DNA of 64,000 nucleotides from Cladophialophora immunda (Eukaryota; Ascomycota; Eurotiomycetes; Chaetothyriales; Herpotrichiellaceae): NCBI RefSeq assembly GCF_000835495.1, contig NW_015622542.1:2130485-2194484 (forward strand). Direction: 5' to 3'. Position 1 is the first letter of the stretch. Every line of letters begins with the position of its first letter. The notes beneath the pieces were generated by a model, which worked only from the letters and a program-made list of their open reading frames with translations, ran no database searches and was not told the origin of the DNA. Positions 51,684 through 63,279 of this stretch are shown one piece after another. A program made the translations under genes and the position numbers.

Positions 51684-54600
51684 CTTTCGGGCGAGGCGTC
51701 GACACGGCTGTTTTGAAGGAGAGAATCCATGATGAAGACAGGCGAGAAGGCGGTAGGTCGTTCTATAGCGATTTCCAAATACTTAGCTGAGCATTTGGAT
51801 TGCGATGGAAGCTATCGCAGATCTTCCAAAGCCCTCGAGGTCCAGACACGAGGCGCCAATTTCTGGAGCAGTGGTGCCAGGACTAAACCCATAATTGCAG
51901 GGCAGCTTTGCAATTCTATTGGAGGCGGTCCCAGGTTTCAGGAGAGGCTTCAATGCGATCTTGAGCCAGATGGACCACAGACGACCGTTTTTTCTCTCGG
52001 AAGAGGAACCAGCTGACGGCCGACGGGAGTGCGAAGGTGCAGCCTAAGGCCCAGAAAGACAAGCGTCTGTTGCTTGATGCAGTAAGTCGTGGCATGTATC
52101 GAGGACATCCCGAGCAATGACATAAGCACATTGGCCCACGGAAAATGCGCCGACACAACCAGCGTGCTCACAGTCCCATGGGAATTCAAATCCACGCTCG
52201 CTCGGCTCGAACCGTGGTGTTTTCGTTGGTGTCTGGCACCAGAGGGATCGGGCGGACACGAGCGCCAGTCGTGGAAGGTGTGCAATGGCTGCGCCGCAAC
52301 TGCTTAAGTCAGACCCTCGTCATTCTCTTCAATCAAACTTGCCGTGTGCTTTCCTGGTGAGGTCTAGCGTCGCCATTAGCCCAGTGGTGATCCTGTAATC
52401 AATCAGAATTAGCTAAGCTGGAGAGGAGGAAGCGCAGTGGATGCGCAGAGAAGCGAGAACGAGACGGAGGAGAGGGGCACCTGTGAGGCCTTGGTGACTA
52501 ACCCTGATGCTCAAGCAACTTGGCCAATGCAACTTGGATGTGCCGAAGCTGCGCCGCCCGTCGTTGGTCTTTGTCATTGCACACTGCGTCCGTAGCGCCC
52601 GTTGACCAATTCCCCGGATCAACAACACGGAAATAACATGGTGAAAGACTTCGATTCCTTGTTCAGTAGACCGGTTGGTCGGCTGCCATTTTGCGGACAG
52701 TCCCTGCTCTTGACTGGGGGTGACTGTAGACCCTGCGACGCGGTAACCTCAAATCACTTCCTCGTAGTGTTTTTTTCTCGGCCGGATTTCGCGCAGAGGA
52801 ACAGGATCAGAAGGGCTTCGTAGCCTGCCTGCGATGGTCAATCATCGAGCCGGCGCTTCGAAGGAGTCTTGATGGATGACTTTGCCCGGCAGGATTCACT
52901 CCACACCACCGACTGAAGATGTTTGGAGCTCCCTGAGCCGACGCGGACGCACACGAGTCATGTGCCTGAACCCGGTAACCAGCCGTGGCAGGGATGCGGT
53001 TTCCCAGGCGCGACATGGCATATCTCGAGATGGTGGTGGTGCGGCTGATACTCGAGGTTTGAACAGGATGGTCCTGCATTGCGCAGATGCTGGCAAGGTA
53101 ACGCACGGTGTGAAGAATAACGGCGAAGATTTCAACGAAAGTGGTTCTGGTCAGAGCCAGCAGTTATGATACGACTGACCAGTCTGAAGGACGGCGCCTT
53201 CTCTCTGCCACTGGAAGGGATTTTGTTCAGAGCGAGTTTCTGTAGACAAACAACAAAAGAGTGTGCCTCTATCTCGGCCAGATGAGTGGGTCTATTATAT
53301 AGCCTTGTGCAATATCCGCATTGGGAAATGTTGTCTGATTGTCTTTGTAATGTGACTGCACCAGATCGAGACACGAACCGGTTGCAGGCCTCTAGCAGCC
53401 AAAAAAGACCCCTTTAACCAGACTAGGTCAATACGCAGGGAGACATTTGTCACAAGCCTTAAAACCACCAGCCCCGAGGCTCAGTCGAGCAATATGGCCC
53501 GGCACCCGAGAGGCCAAAGTGCGTCCGAAAAAGAAGAGACCTCCTGGCGGTTAGCATGGGGGAATTTCCGATGCAAGCTTCCTTGGCCTCCAGCGGTACT
53601 GGGCTCATCTGACTTGAAAGGGAAAAGGCGGTTGCGTTGGTTGTTCGGCTGTTGTCGTTTGGAGAATCCGCATTGAGCATGACAATTCCTCGGTTTGAAA
53701 CATGGACTGGGTCACACCACCACGGGCGCATTGACAGCTCGAATTGTCGAGAGACTTGTTAACTGCTGAGATTCTTCAATGAAAGGAATCCCTTTTCGCC
53801 TGGAACAGTTCTATTGCCACTGTCCTCAAAGTCACCAGCAACTTGCTGCCAGGCACGGGGAACGAAGTCGCCTCAACCCACCGCGAGCAGCACCATTTCT
53901 GCCATTCTCAGAAGACGGAACATTGCCCTGTCCAGCCTAGTATACCCGTTCTCCCATCGTGCATCCCCATCAGGAAAGACATTGCCATGTGATATAAGCC
54001 ACGCAATAGACGCAGCGATAGAAAGAACGCGCCCTTGGTTCAAAGGGCCACGTACACCCACGGAAGGAGGGTGCCAAAACTTGCGATGGAGGCTGAACGA
54101 CGTGCAAGTTGGTGAATTCTCATGGCCCTTCTTTCACCGAGTCGTATGCCGATAGGTCTAGGTGAAGCGGCGGCTAGGCTGCCTGTACACCCATCAGTTG
54201 TTACAGGAAGACTGCGAAACTTGATCGAGACTCCTCACGCCCCGTACTGTCGCTGTTCCCCGGAGGGATAACCTTGCAGACATCGGACCATATCAAATGA
54301 GAAGTGCGCCATCACGTAGACAACGGGGTGCAAGTATCCAGTTGAGAGCTGACCTTCGGTATGTTGACCGGGAATACAATTCAAAGGCTTCAAATTGCTT
54401 CGACTCAGCGAGACAAGCGAAAATCGATGGCGGATTGAAGTAGCTGTGTTCTTCAAGCCAAACTCTTTCCCTTCGATTGATATCCGCCAACAGCATGGTC
54501 ACCTACCTTGACCAGTCATGGTATGAAGAAATTCACTTTAACAGCAAATGCGACAGCCTCCAAATGTAAACAGCCGTCAAATCCTTCAACAGACCGGCAG

Positions 54601-57600
54601 GGGAGAAAATTGCGTTAAATGGGATGGGCGACGCTGACACGTGTTGGAACCACATGGACCCCCTTTCAACATGAAACAAAGAACAAACCCACTAAAGTTA
54701 GTGAGAGGGCGGCTCGGGATGGCTAGGGGAAACACAATGATGCGCATAAGACGGCTGTCATATCCGCAGTGGCGCTTGTGGAGCGTGCCAGGCGGGATCT
54801 ATGTGGCTGATCAAGAGCCCAAGGATGTTGTCCATCTCCTCTTTTTGTCGTACCAACAGGCATATGTCAGAAGGGTACAACACTAATGGCCAGCAGCAAT
54901 TCCGGAAGCCGGACCTGGTTGGTGCAAAGACCTATCAACGTCCATATCATGGGTCAGCCAAAAAAGAGAGGGATGTGTGTGCATTCTTCTCGCTCGCCAC
55001 CCTCTTGATCGTGTCCGCTTTGGCTGAAGAGGTCACTGCCAAGGCTCTCGAAGGTGGCATGACTCGTCTATAGTAGATGGCGAATGGCTTGGGATGGCTT
55101 GAGACGGCTTCGCGAAACAAGATGCCGAACTGTGCCGCGAGTGGATGGAGCCGAAGGTCCGTCCGAGGTTTGGTTCAAACAAAAGGTGGCGGAACAGAGG
55201 GCAGGGAGATCGCCAGAAATGCGGGGAGTCCTTCATAACCTGCCAGCAGCTTGCTGGCGCTACCATACCCAGTCGTGTTAGGGACGTGCCAATGGGAGGA
55301 TTAAACAACCAGAGTCGCATGCAAGGAATTCGAAGAAGCAGAGCGCTATTGGCACTGAACTCCTCTTTCGCTGTTTTTGGTCGTTACCCCTCTGTTCTGA
55401 CGCAAAGAAATAACTCGTGGTAGAAGTGTTCAGTTTCCGTGTTGATACCTCGTACACTGGAATACCTGGAGCGACAAGCGGGCGGGCTATTAGGCACACG
55501 AGGATATGTCAATCCTCATTGTTATTTTAGGGAGGGCATAATCCGGCCCCCTGAGAGTGGGAGTCTCCCTAATTGGGATTGCATGTTCCAGCATGTGTGA
55601 AGCAACATGGGGCCAAGCTGGTCCACCATGAGGTGGATCTCGTTCATACAAAGTAGACCATCGGTGGAGGCGTTGGATAGCCCTTCAGCGAAGGGAAGGC
55701 GAAACTCTGAGGCAAATCCCCACCGTGGTGCGTGGTGGCAACGGTCGGAGCCCAACACATGTTTGCAGCGAAGGTTTTGAACTGCCTATGATTCGAGGCA
55801 GTTGGTGATAGGCTCTTCGTGCCGTTGAGCACTATCAACCCTCAAAGAAACGTCGGTATCGGGCATGGACGTAAAATGAGCCTTGAGACTTAGTTTGTGC
55901 GCGGTTCGTAGGAACCCTGTCGGCACTGGACGCGAACAGGTAGAGGGGCTAGGTGCGGCAGTGTGCGCTAAACCATGGGTAGTCTTCCGCTGATCTCAAA
56001 CGATCGCGGCGATCGCATGCTCAAGGTTTGCACGGTTGAACTTGAAGCATGTGAAAGGTTCAGAGTCAAACCATAGGTAGTCATGTCGTTCTTCCTCGCA
56101 CCAGAGTTAACCAGACCGGCATGGGGCTCAACTGCTCTCCTCTTTCTTGAACTGCGACCATCAATACAAGGACCAATCTCCTCAGGGATTTGACGTGACG
56201 TCGGGCGGCAGGGCCAAAGTCTGTTGTTTGGGTGGCCCCGAGTAGTTCAGAGCGGGCAGCAGCAGTAGGATTTGTTGGCTCAATGTGGCTTTCTCCTAGT
56301 CTCTGTGCTTGCTCTCGGCGGCATGTTCCATTCGCTGCTCAGCCCTTGATCCCCAACCAGTTTGAGGAATGGTATGTTGAGCCCTGGCATGACTTTCTGC
56401 ATCTTCTCCACACTTTTCGCTGGCCGTCATTACTCTGACAGCCAGGAACGGCACGCGCTCAACACGCCGCAGACGCAAAGCGCTCTGCTTGCGACGCCTG
56501 TGGAGAGAACATGGAAGTCCTTGACATCCATGCAGCTACTGCATCTCCGTCTTGGAGTACAGTAGCGAGGCACAAGAGCGTCATTAAAATAAAATGTACG
56601 GTGTTCCGACATCATCTTATGGTGTGAGGGGATGCGGATGCATGTTGAATCCCCCATTCAGGATGGCTTAGGCCACGACGTCGACAAGCTGGCTCCGTCT
56701 GAGTGTCGGTCGAGGCAAAGTACAATCTGAGCTCGATCGAGATGGTCTGAATCCGTGCTGGGTCGACTGCCACCTCGTATTCGTAGGTGGTCTGGAAGTG
56801 TTGTGGCGACTGTGCGTGTCCCAAAACGTAGCCCTGATGATAAGCCCAAGGAGCCCAACTTGTTGTGTCAGTGTTCGCACGGCAAAGCCAATGCAGATTC
56901 TTGCTGCAGTCTGCATGTTCAAAACGGAGACAGCTGCCTCACTTGTCAACCTGCAGAATCGAGAACGTGTCACCCTTTCACGGGCAGAAAAAGGGCCCGA
57001 CGTGCCGGAGTGAGAGATTTTTACCTTTCTCATCAGCGTCATTGTATGAACGCCTTTATCCCGTGTTATAGATTCCTTTACTCGCCTGCACTTGGGGCCA
57101 TACTCTGCACTGTTTCTCCAGTTGCCATCCCTGACAAGTACCCTTGAACCTGATCGAGTGTGAATGCGACGGGGGCTAGCTGGGATTATGCGAGTGATGG
57201 CCTGCCGCAGTGGGTGAGAGGAGTAAGGATTGAGAGGACACCAAGGGCCGTAGCGATGCAGGCGTCAAGTAGTGGCTTGTTCTTGGAGGGATGGTGGCTG
57301 TCTGAGGCATGCCACTTTGCGAGCAAACAATCCCGTCTTCTCCGTTCTGTTTTCGCCTCTGCTCCCTTGTCCTTCTCTTGCGTCTTTCTTGCTCGCCATC
57401 GATATGGCTGTTGCTGGTGTTCCGTCGGGGCTGCTGAGCTGTGAAGAGAGAGCGGCCCGCAGGCGGTTTTCCCTCGTGCTGTGGTGCTGTCGGCAAAAGT
57501 CTAGCTCCAGCCCATTTGTTGCCCAGAGTGCCAGACGTAACTAGGCCTGCGGCCGCCAGCCCTGAATAGGCACTGAGATGCCGGCTAGGCATCAAGTCCG

Positions 57601-58001
57601 GCCTCCACCGTGCACCAGTTGAAAGTGCACTGGGCGCTGGTGATCCCACCAAAAGTAGCCCACCCCCCTCCGTCATCTTTTTTGCTGCACACCACCGCAG
57701 CCCAGAGGCACTCTTGGGCTGCTGCTGCTCGCTAGTTATCGCCGCTGGTCCTTGCATTTGTCCCCATCCGCAATCCAACAGTCTGCTCAGACTGATTGAC
57801 AGACTGACCTGACGGACTGACGATCAACTGCCACTCGCAACGCCCACTCTCTTCTTGTTCTTCCACATCCTTTTCTTTTGTACCTCGCACAGATCTCTTG
57901 AACAACTCTGTGTTTCATCCCATTGAAGATTCTCGTTCGATCACCTGTTGGCTTGCCAAACACTGTCTACCCCCTCTCCAGCCATTAGCGGCCTGCCGAT
58001 A

Positions 58002-58046
58002 ATGAGAGCATCACCCATCCGCGTCCGCACCCCTCCCCGACACTAA
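58002..58046 (+). promoter_or_regulatory. upstream ORF 1 of CaMKK-like kinase
   Basis: 14-codon ORF (ATG AGA GCA ... CAC TAA) about 365 nt before the predicted kinase start, in the CT-rich probable leader. Confidence 0.35.
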
Positions 58047-58268
58047 CTCGGGGCCTTCGCACCCACGACTTGAGAGGCATATCCTCCTTCCCTTGGGGAT
58101 CCAGAGCCTGCAAGACCAATTGACGTACTATCTCGCCCAGTGTGTTGGATTCGCCCATAAGTGCAGTCGGCCTCGAAACCACACACTTCCCCCCTCAAGA
58201 CAACCAGTCTGCCTCAGGCAGGTCTCTGGGGGGAGATCTTGGTTCTCTGGGAACATACAAGAGTTCAG

Positions 58269-58307
58269 ATGGCAGTCACAAATCTTAGCCAAAGGGCTGG
58301 TGTTTGA
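58269..58307 (+). promoter_or_regulatory. upstream ORF 2 of CaMKK-like kinase
   Basis: 12-codon ORF (ATG GCA GTC ... GTT TGA) ending about 105 nt before the predicted kinase start. It would be removed if a leader intron ends at one of the CAG acceptors near 58349 or 58395 and begins upstream of it. Confidence 0.35.
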
Positions 58308-58358
58308 GTAGAGGTGTTGACGGCTGAAGTTTGAGACTGTCTTCTGCACAGTCTCTTC

Positions 58359-58433
58359 ATGTTCAGCGCCCTCTTGACGGGACAAAGGTTTTCACAGTTG
58401 ATCTTGGAGCAATGCCAGACAACATCGGCATAA
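58359..58433 (+). promoter_or_regulatory. upstream ORF 3 overlapping the kinase start
   Basis: ATG at 58359 opens a 24-codon frame ending with TAA at 58431-58433, past the predicted main ATG at 58412 and in a different frame. If present in the mature mRNA it would strongly limit initiation at 58412, unless a leader intron with the acceptor TTTTCACAG near 58395 removes it. Confidence 0.45.
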
Positions 58434-61400
58434 AATGGGCTCCTGATCTGCAGCGAGCCTCTCACACTGCAAACACTGTTGGACACATCAGTGACATTGA
58501 AGGGGGTCGTGGGACCGGCGTCAACGACGACGTCCTGTCGGAAGACCTATCCCAGAGTCTCGGTACAGAGTCCGATACTCAACGAAATACTCCTACCGCT
58601 CTTTCTGCTCAGCACCCGACTGAACCAGTGGATGAGGATGCGTTCCATGAGTTAACTTGGAGCTCAAAGTATGGGATCGCTGCATCGCCTGGGTTTGCCC
58701 CGCTCAAGTCCCAGCAATCCCTCCCGTCGTCGACCCAAAATTCTTCAAACTCATTGAAGGCTCTTGGTGAGCGCGACGTGGATCGCTCGCCTGGTTCAGC
58801 AGCTTCACTAATCAACCGCGCCCTTTCGACTAAATCCTCCCACGGCCAAATTCGTGGCCGTCGTCCATCACACTCTAAATCCTTCTCGACTTCTTTTCAA
58901 AACTCGAACCGTCTCTCCAATAGCGAACATCCGACCTATCCTATTCAGTCATTTGAAGCACTGCAAGCTCAGTTCCATGCTCCGCGGCCAGCGCGGCCTC
59001 TCCGCACGAGAAGCTCGCATCCAGCCCAAAATCTCCTTTACAACGAAATGTCCACGTGGACTAGGCAAGGTCGAGAACGACAATCGCCTAACGCACCAAC
59101 CGCAATGACTGCTGACAATACTCCAATGTCAAGTCCCGGTCTCCTCTCGGGCGACCGGGTGCCCTCAACCTCCTCTCTCAGCGACGCCGACCGTCAGCCA
59201 CACCATCTCCAACCTCCCAAAGAAACTCACACCGTCGAGATCGATCATGATCACTTCTCCGGTAATAAGTTCGTCAATAACTACGAGATTATCGAGGAAA
59301 TAGGACGCGGAGAACACGGCAAAGTCAAACTCGGAAGAGACATCGAGAAGGGTACCATCGTCGCGGTCAAGATCGTCCCTAGGTACTCTGGCAAGAGGCG
59401 ACTTGGCCGTCTTGGAACCCCAGAAGATCGGACAAAGCGCGAGGTGGCCATTCTGAAAAAAGCAAGGCACCCAAACGTCGTCAGTCTCCTGGAAGTCATC
59501 GACGACCCCAACAAGAACAAAGTCTACCTCATTCTCGAATACGTCGAAAAGGGCGAAATCAAGTGGAGAAAGCCAGGGGTGCGCGAGGTCCTAGCAGTAA
59601 ACAACACCAGATTCGAGCAAGAGAGAGTGGGAATCGACCTTCCTTTGGAGCCAACTGAAAGAGATCTTTTCAGTGTCAGTCAAGCTAAACGACGCCATGA
59701 GCTGCAAGACAGAGCCCGTGCTCTAAACACGAACCCAACTCCTAACTGGAGCCTCGAGCACGGAGGTGAGGATTTCGAAGAGGATGAAGAATTATCCGAG
59801 GTCTCTCGTTCTGCATCACGGCATTTCTACGAGTCAAACAATCCCAGTAGAACCAGCTCTCATGATGAGTACGCAGAAGGAGCTCTAGCGGGCAGCATGT
59901 ATGGCGCTTATGCTCCAGATGCCTACCGCGGTCGGACTTTCAGCATCGCAGCCAGCGTTGGCGCGCTCTCGCACATGTCGTCGGAATGGAATTTTGATGA
60001 GACCGACGACGAACATGCTTATGTTCCAGCTTTGACGCTGGAGGAAGCCCGCCGAGCCTTTCGAGATACGCTTTCCGGCCTTCAGTTTCTGCACTTTATT
60101 GGCATCATCCACCGTGATATCAAACCAGCAAATCTCTTGGTCGCAAGCAACGGCACTGTCAAAATATCTGATTTCGGCGTGTCATACCTCGGACATCCCA
60201 AGGATCCCGAGGACCCTGACTATAAGCTGACTGAGAAGGATGTATCTGCATTAGACGACGAAAAGGAATTGGCAAGATCGGTCGGGACGCCTGCTTTCTG
60301 GGCTCCTGAACTTTGCTATGAAGATCCATCCATGTTCGAAGAAAAAGAAGGGCCCAAGATCACTGGCGAACTAGACCTTTGGGCTTTGGGGATCACACTT
60401 TATTGTATGGTTTACGCCCGCTTGCCGTTCTACGCAAGTGAAACCATGGGACTTCATGAGGCAGTATGCAGGACCGAAGTCTTTCTCCCAAAGACTCGAC
60501 TTGTACCGGTTGACACATCTCAAGACAAACCAACCTCCGAGGTGCCAAACTCGATCAATAGTAACAAGAGACTCGACTATGAACTCAAATTTGAGGTCGT
60601 CCCGGATGCAGTGCGCGACCTCATTCGTCAACTCCTGATCAAGGATCCCGCAAAGAGAATGACAATCGAACAAGCCAAGAAGCATGAATGGGTTGTCGAG
60701 GGCTTGCAGGATCCGTCACAATGGATCAAAGGTGCTGACTTGGGGAAGGACAGCAAGAAGAAAATCCTGGATGTGGACGAAAGGGAGATGTCACACGCAG
60801 TTGTGAGGAGGAATATCATCGAGCGGGCGCTCAGCACGGCCGGACGCATCGCAGGCAATTTGCTTGGAAGGAGCAATACACGGAAGCGTGCTCCTAGTGC
60901 AGCCACATCGGCCAGCCACTCTAGCGACTCCATTGCCTCGCCTGCAGGCTCCAGTGCAAGTACCGTTGGGAAGACCGAGCGAGATAAGATCCGTGATACC
61001 CGTCGATCTAGTCTGCGCGGTGACGAACTTCTAACGGCCCTGAAGACTTCGAGAGAAACTACCGAGCATCCACTGGCACAAAGTCAGACTGCCAGCCCAG
61101 TCTCCACCGGGCAGGAACATTATTTCAGCGAGCCACTCTCAACCCAAAAAGCCGCGTCTTCAGCCTGCACTCCGATAGCCATACGGGAAGCACGACCTCC
61201 TGGTCCCGATAGAGCAACATCAACCGTATCCACTGCCGATTCTGTCAAGACAATCAGAGCCTCGCAACTGCAGCGATTGCCCTTGCCATCGTCGGGCCTA
61301 GGGCGTGACGACCGACCTGTCTCCCTCGACAGAGGATTCAGAGCCAGAGTCGACGGGCTATGGGAGGGAACTACAAAAACTTTGGCACGCATTGGGAGTC

Positions 61401-62221
61401 GAGAACGACGTGCCCCGCGAGATGAGCGGTCGCCAGCGTCGAGCCGACATTCATCCGAAAGTGACGCCCGCGCAGAGCCCAGCATCGCTATGAGCACGGC
61501 TTCGGCTGCAGGTGCTATTGAACCACCTGATGTCCTTCGTGATCCTGCCCTAACCGCTGACCAGAACGTATCTCCGCCGACCCCACATGTGATGACCCAC
61601 GGTGACCATAGAACATCATTTCGAGCACCGACATCAAGCCAAGAGGCTTTTGAACAAGCTCAAGAAGTCAATCAGCGGCGTCATCTACAAGAAGTGCATC
61701 ATCAATTCGAAGCGGCCATGGAAGCGATTTCGAAACCGCAGAGCCTCGTGACCGATGAATGTCCTCCTTCACCAGACGACATTGCCTTCCTCGAGAAACA
61801 GCGTACACAAGTCTCCGGTGAACCAGTGGCCTTCTCACTTGGCTCTAATGCCATTCAAGGGGGGCCGTCCGCAAGCACTATCGCGTCGTCTCTAGATGAC
61901 TACGGGGCGAGCAGTGTGTCGCAGAGTATGTCCAATCCAAGTATTGGAGTCATCTCTGGTGCTTCTTCACCCCCAGGCGAAGGCTTTCTGGGTTCAGCAT
62001 ACACGGAAGCGCCCAGAGATGTGTCTGCCCTCGGTAAAGAGCCACTTCCTGAATTCATGCGCACTGCGGACACAATCACCAAACACGGCCGACCTGCACA
62101 GATCGCGACCGCCCCGGCGCTTGAGCACTGGCAGAATAGAACGCACGATGATGATCACGATGGCGACGACGACTCAGATGACGGAATGATGATGCCGGCT
62201 TCTACAAACAAGAAGTTTTAA
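58412..62221 (+). CDS. CaMKK / SNF1-activating-type Ser/Thr protein kinase
   Basis: Large kinase of 1269 residues in one 3.8 kb exon, resembling the CaMKK family (S. pombe Ssp1, A. nidulans CMKC, yeast Sak1/Tos3/Elm1) that phosphorylates AMPK/SNF1 activation loops. The frame is open back to 58331 but its first ATG is 58412 (MPDNIGIKWAPDL). An Ser-rich N-terminus of about 285 residues precedes the kinase domain at about 290-765. The domain has the glycine loop GRGEHGKVKLGRD (about 300), VAVKIVP, REVAILKKARHPNVV, LEYVEKGEIKW, an acidic/Ser insertion of about 145 residues, then HRDIKPANLL (about 567), SDFGVSYLG (about 585), GTPAFWAPELC (about 625) and LDLWALGITLYCMVYARLPF. A long disordered C-terminus ends in an acidic DDDHDGDDDSDDG tail. 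Substrate identity is by family inference. Confidence 0.92.
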   Translation: MPDNIGIKWAPDLQRASHTANTVGHISDIEGGRGTGVNDDVLSEDLSQSLGTESDTQRNTPTALSAQHPTEPVDEDAFHELTWSSKYGIAASPGFAPLKSQQSLPSSTQNSSNSLKALGERDVDRSPGSAASLINRALSTKSSHGQIRGRRPSHSKSFSTSFQNSNRLSNSEHPTYPIQSFEALQAQFHAPRPARPLRTRSSHPAQNLLYNEMSTWTRQGRERQSPNAPTAMTADNTPMSSPGLLSGDRVPSTSSLSDADRQPHHLQPPKETHTVEIDHDHFSGNKFVNNYEIIEEIGRGEHGKVKLGRDIEKGTIVAVKIVPRYSGKRRLGRLGTPEDRTKREVAILKKARHPNVVSLLEVIDDPNKNKVYLILEYVEKGEIKWRKPGVREVLAVNNTRFEQERVGIDLPLEPTERDLFSVSQAKRRHELQDRARALNTNPTPNWSLEHGGEDFEEDEELSEVSRSASRHFYESNNPSRTSSHDEYAEGALAGSMYGAYAPDAYRGRTFSIAASVGALSHMSSEWNFDETDDEHAYVPALTLEEARRAFRDTLSGLQFLHFIGIIHRDIKPANLLVASNGTVKISDFGVSYLGHPKDPEDPDYKLTEKDVSALDDEKELARSVGTPAFWAPELCYEDPSMFEEKEGPKITGELDLWALGITLYCMVYARLPFYASETMGLHEAVCRTEVFLPKTRLVPVDTSQDKPTSEVPNSINSNKRLDYELKFEVVPDAVRDLIRQLLIKDPAKRMTIEQAKKHEWVVEGLQDPSQWIKGADLGKDSKKKILDVDEREMSHAVVRRNIIERALSTAGRIAGNLLGRSNTRKRAPSAATSASHSSDSIASPAGSSASTVGKTERDKIRDTRRSSLRGDELLTALKTSRETTEHPLAQSQTASPVSTGQEHYFSEPLSTQKAASSACTPIAIREARPPGPDRATSTVSTADSVKTIRASQLQRLPLPSSGLGRDDRPVSLDRGFRARVDGLWEGTTKTLARIGSRERRAPRDERSPASSRHSSESDARAEPSIAMSTASAAGAIEPPDVLRDPALTADQNVSPPTPHVMTHGDHRTSFRAPTSSQEAFEQAQEVNQRRHLQEVHHQFEAAMEAISKPQSLVTDECPPSPDDIAFLEKQRTQVSGEPVAFSLGSNAIQGGPSASTIASSLDDYGASSVSQSMSNPSIGVISGASSPPGEGFLGSAYTEAPRDVSALGKEPLPEFMRTADTITKHGRPAQIATAPALEHWQNRTHDDDHDGDDDSDDGMMMPASTNKKF

Positions 62222-63279
62222 TGTTCTCTCCAATAAAGGAACTCCAGTAAAAATACACGAACACCAGTGACGACACTTTCCACACTCTTTTTGCAATCGA
62301 CGAGGAACATGGCTCGAATTTTCGATAGATACCCCTGCTTTTAGAGACAAAGCAATGGCGTAAAGCGCAAGGCATTTTTGTGCATGGGCATTGAGCGGGG
62401 GCTGGAAACAGGAAAGGCCTCCAAAATGGTAGGGTGTCTGTGCTTGGTTTATGGGACAGTCCTGATGGGCAATGTATATCAAACATGCGGAAAAGTGCAT
62501 GCTGTCTTTCATCTCGACTCAGGAGGTTTCCATGTACATTTAGCTGCGTAGCTTGAGCGGGCGACAAGGGATTCAACGACAAAGGGGGCTTTAGTGATAT
62601 TCCCCAGGTTCGCCCTGGGTCAAAAGGTGAAATGACAATGACGATCCCAATGAAGAACGCTCTGGACAGAACATATCGTAAGCCCTAATCTTCCTTGTTG
62701 GAGACAAGGCTGAAGTTCAAACCAAGCCATCAAACACGTATTCCTGACTGCAAGAACGTGTGATCCATATTGTATGCTCAACAGGCGACGGAGCTATTTA
62801 GCCTTTGCCATGGAAGTGCGAGGGGAACGGGATTACATGGCTCTGCTCGTTACTACTGACATCTTCCTAGCAGAAATCACGTTGAGCCTTGAGGTGCGCA
62901 CGAGTGTCGGAATGGATGGGAAAGGGGCAGGGTCAGGCTGAGTCTCACGTGAGCTCGGTGCATGCTTCACGTGCCTTGACTGAAGATGCAAAGGTGCCAA
63001 GCTGCTGCGATCTGCTCAATGCAATTGCTCATGCTTGCCGTAGTTACAACTCAGCAGAGCCTTCTTCGACATTTCTTTGATACAGGCTGTTCCCAGCGCC
63101 CCTCCTCTTCCGTCGTGGTTTACATGCGCAGCGCCAACCAGGAGCCAGTCATGCTATGACCACCTCTCACATGCACTTTTCCTCTCTCGCGTTCCACCAC
63201 CCAACTCACCGCTGTGACTGAATTAAAGTCACTGGCGGCACTGTAAGGGGATACACCGACCGCATTCGGAACCTGCAAA
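62222..63279. other. intergenic, kinase 3' side / uL24m promoter
   Basis: 1.06 kb between two plus-strand genes. The long 3' region shows no ORF with a domain. A CT-rich stretch at about 63105-63190 probably belongs to the promoter of the ribosomal protein gene. Confidence 0.5.

Larger units (their letters stand above)
51684..58411. other. 6.7 kb gene-poor divergent upstream region
   Basis: The largest stretch without a supported gene, between the starts of the TF-like gene (-) and the CaMKK-like gene (+). Base composition does not look AT-rich, so it is not an obvious RIP-degraded island. No transposon ORF, terminal repeat or tRNA was recognised. Short frames (for example 200 codons on the minus strand at 57176-57778) have no domain. 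The last ~600 nt are CT-rich and probably the kinase leader. Long noncoding transcripts or small multi-exon genes cannot be excluded by eye. Confidence 0.5.

Noticed and set aside
57176..57778. 200-codon minus-strand frame in the gene-poor region
   Set aside because: Low complexity, no domain and no flanking splice or start support; could be chance. Kept only as part of the gene-poor region note.
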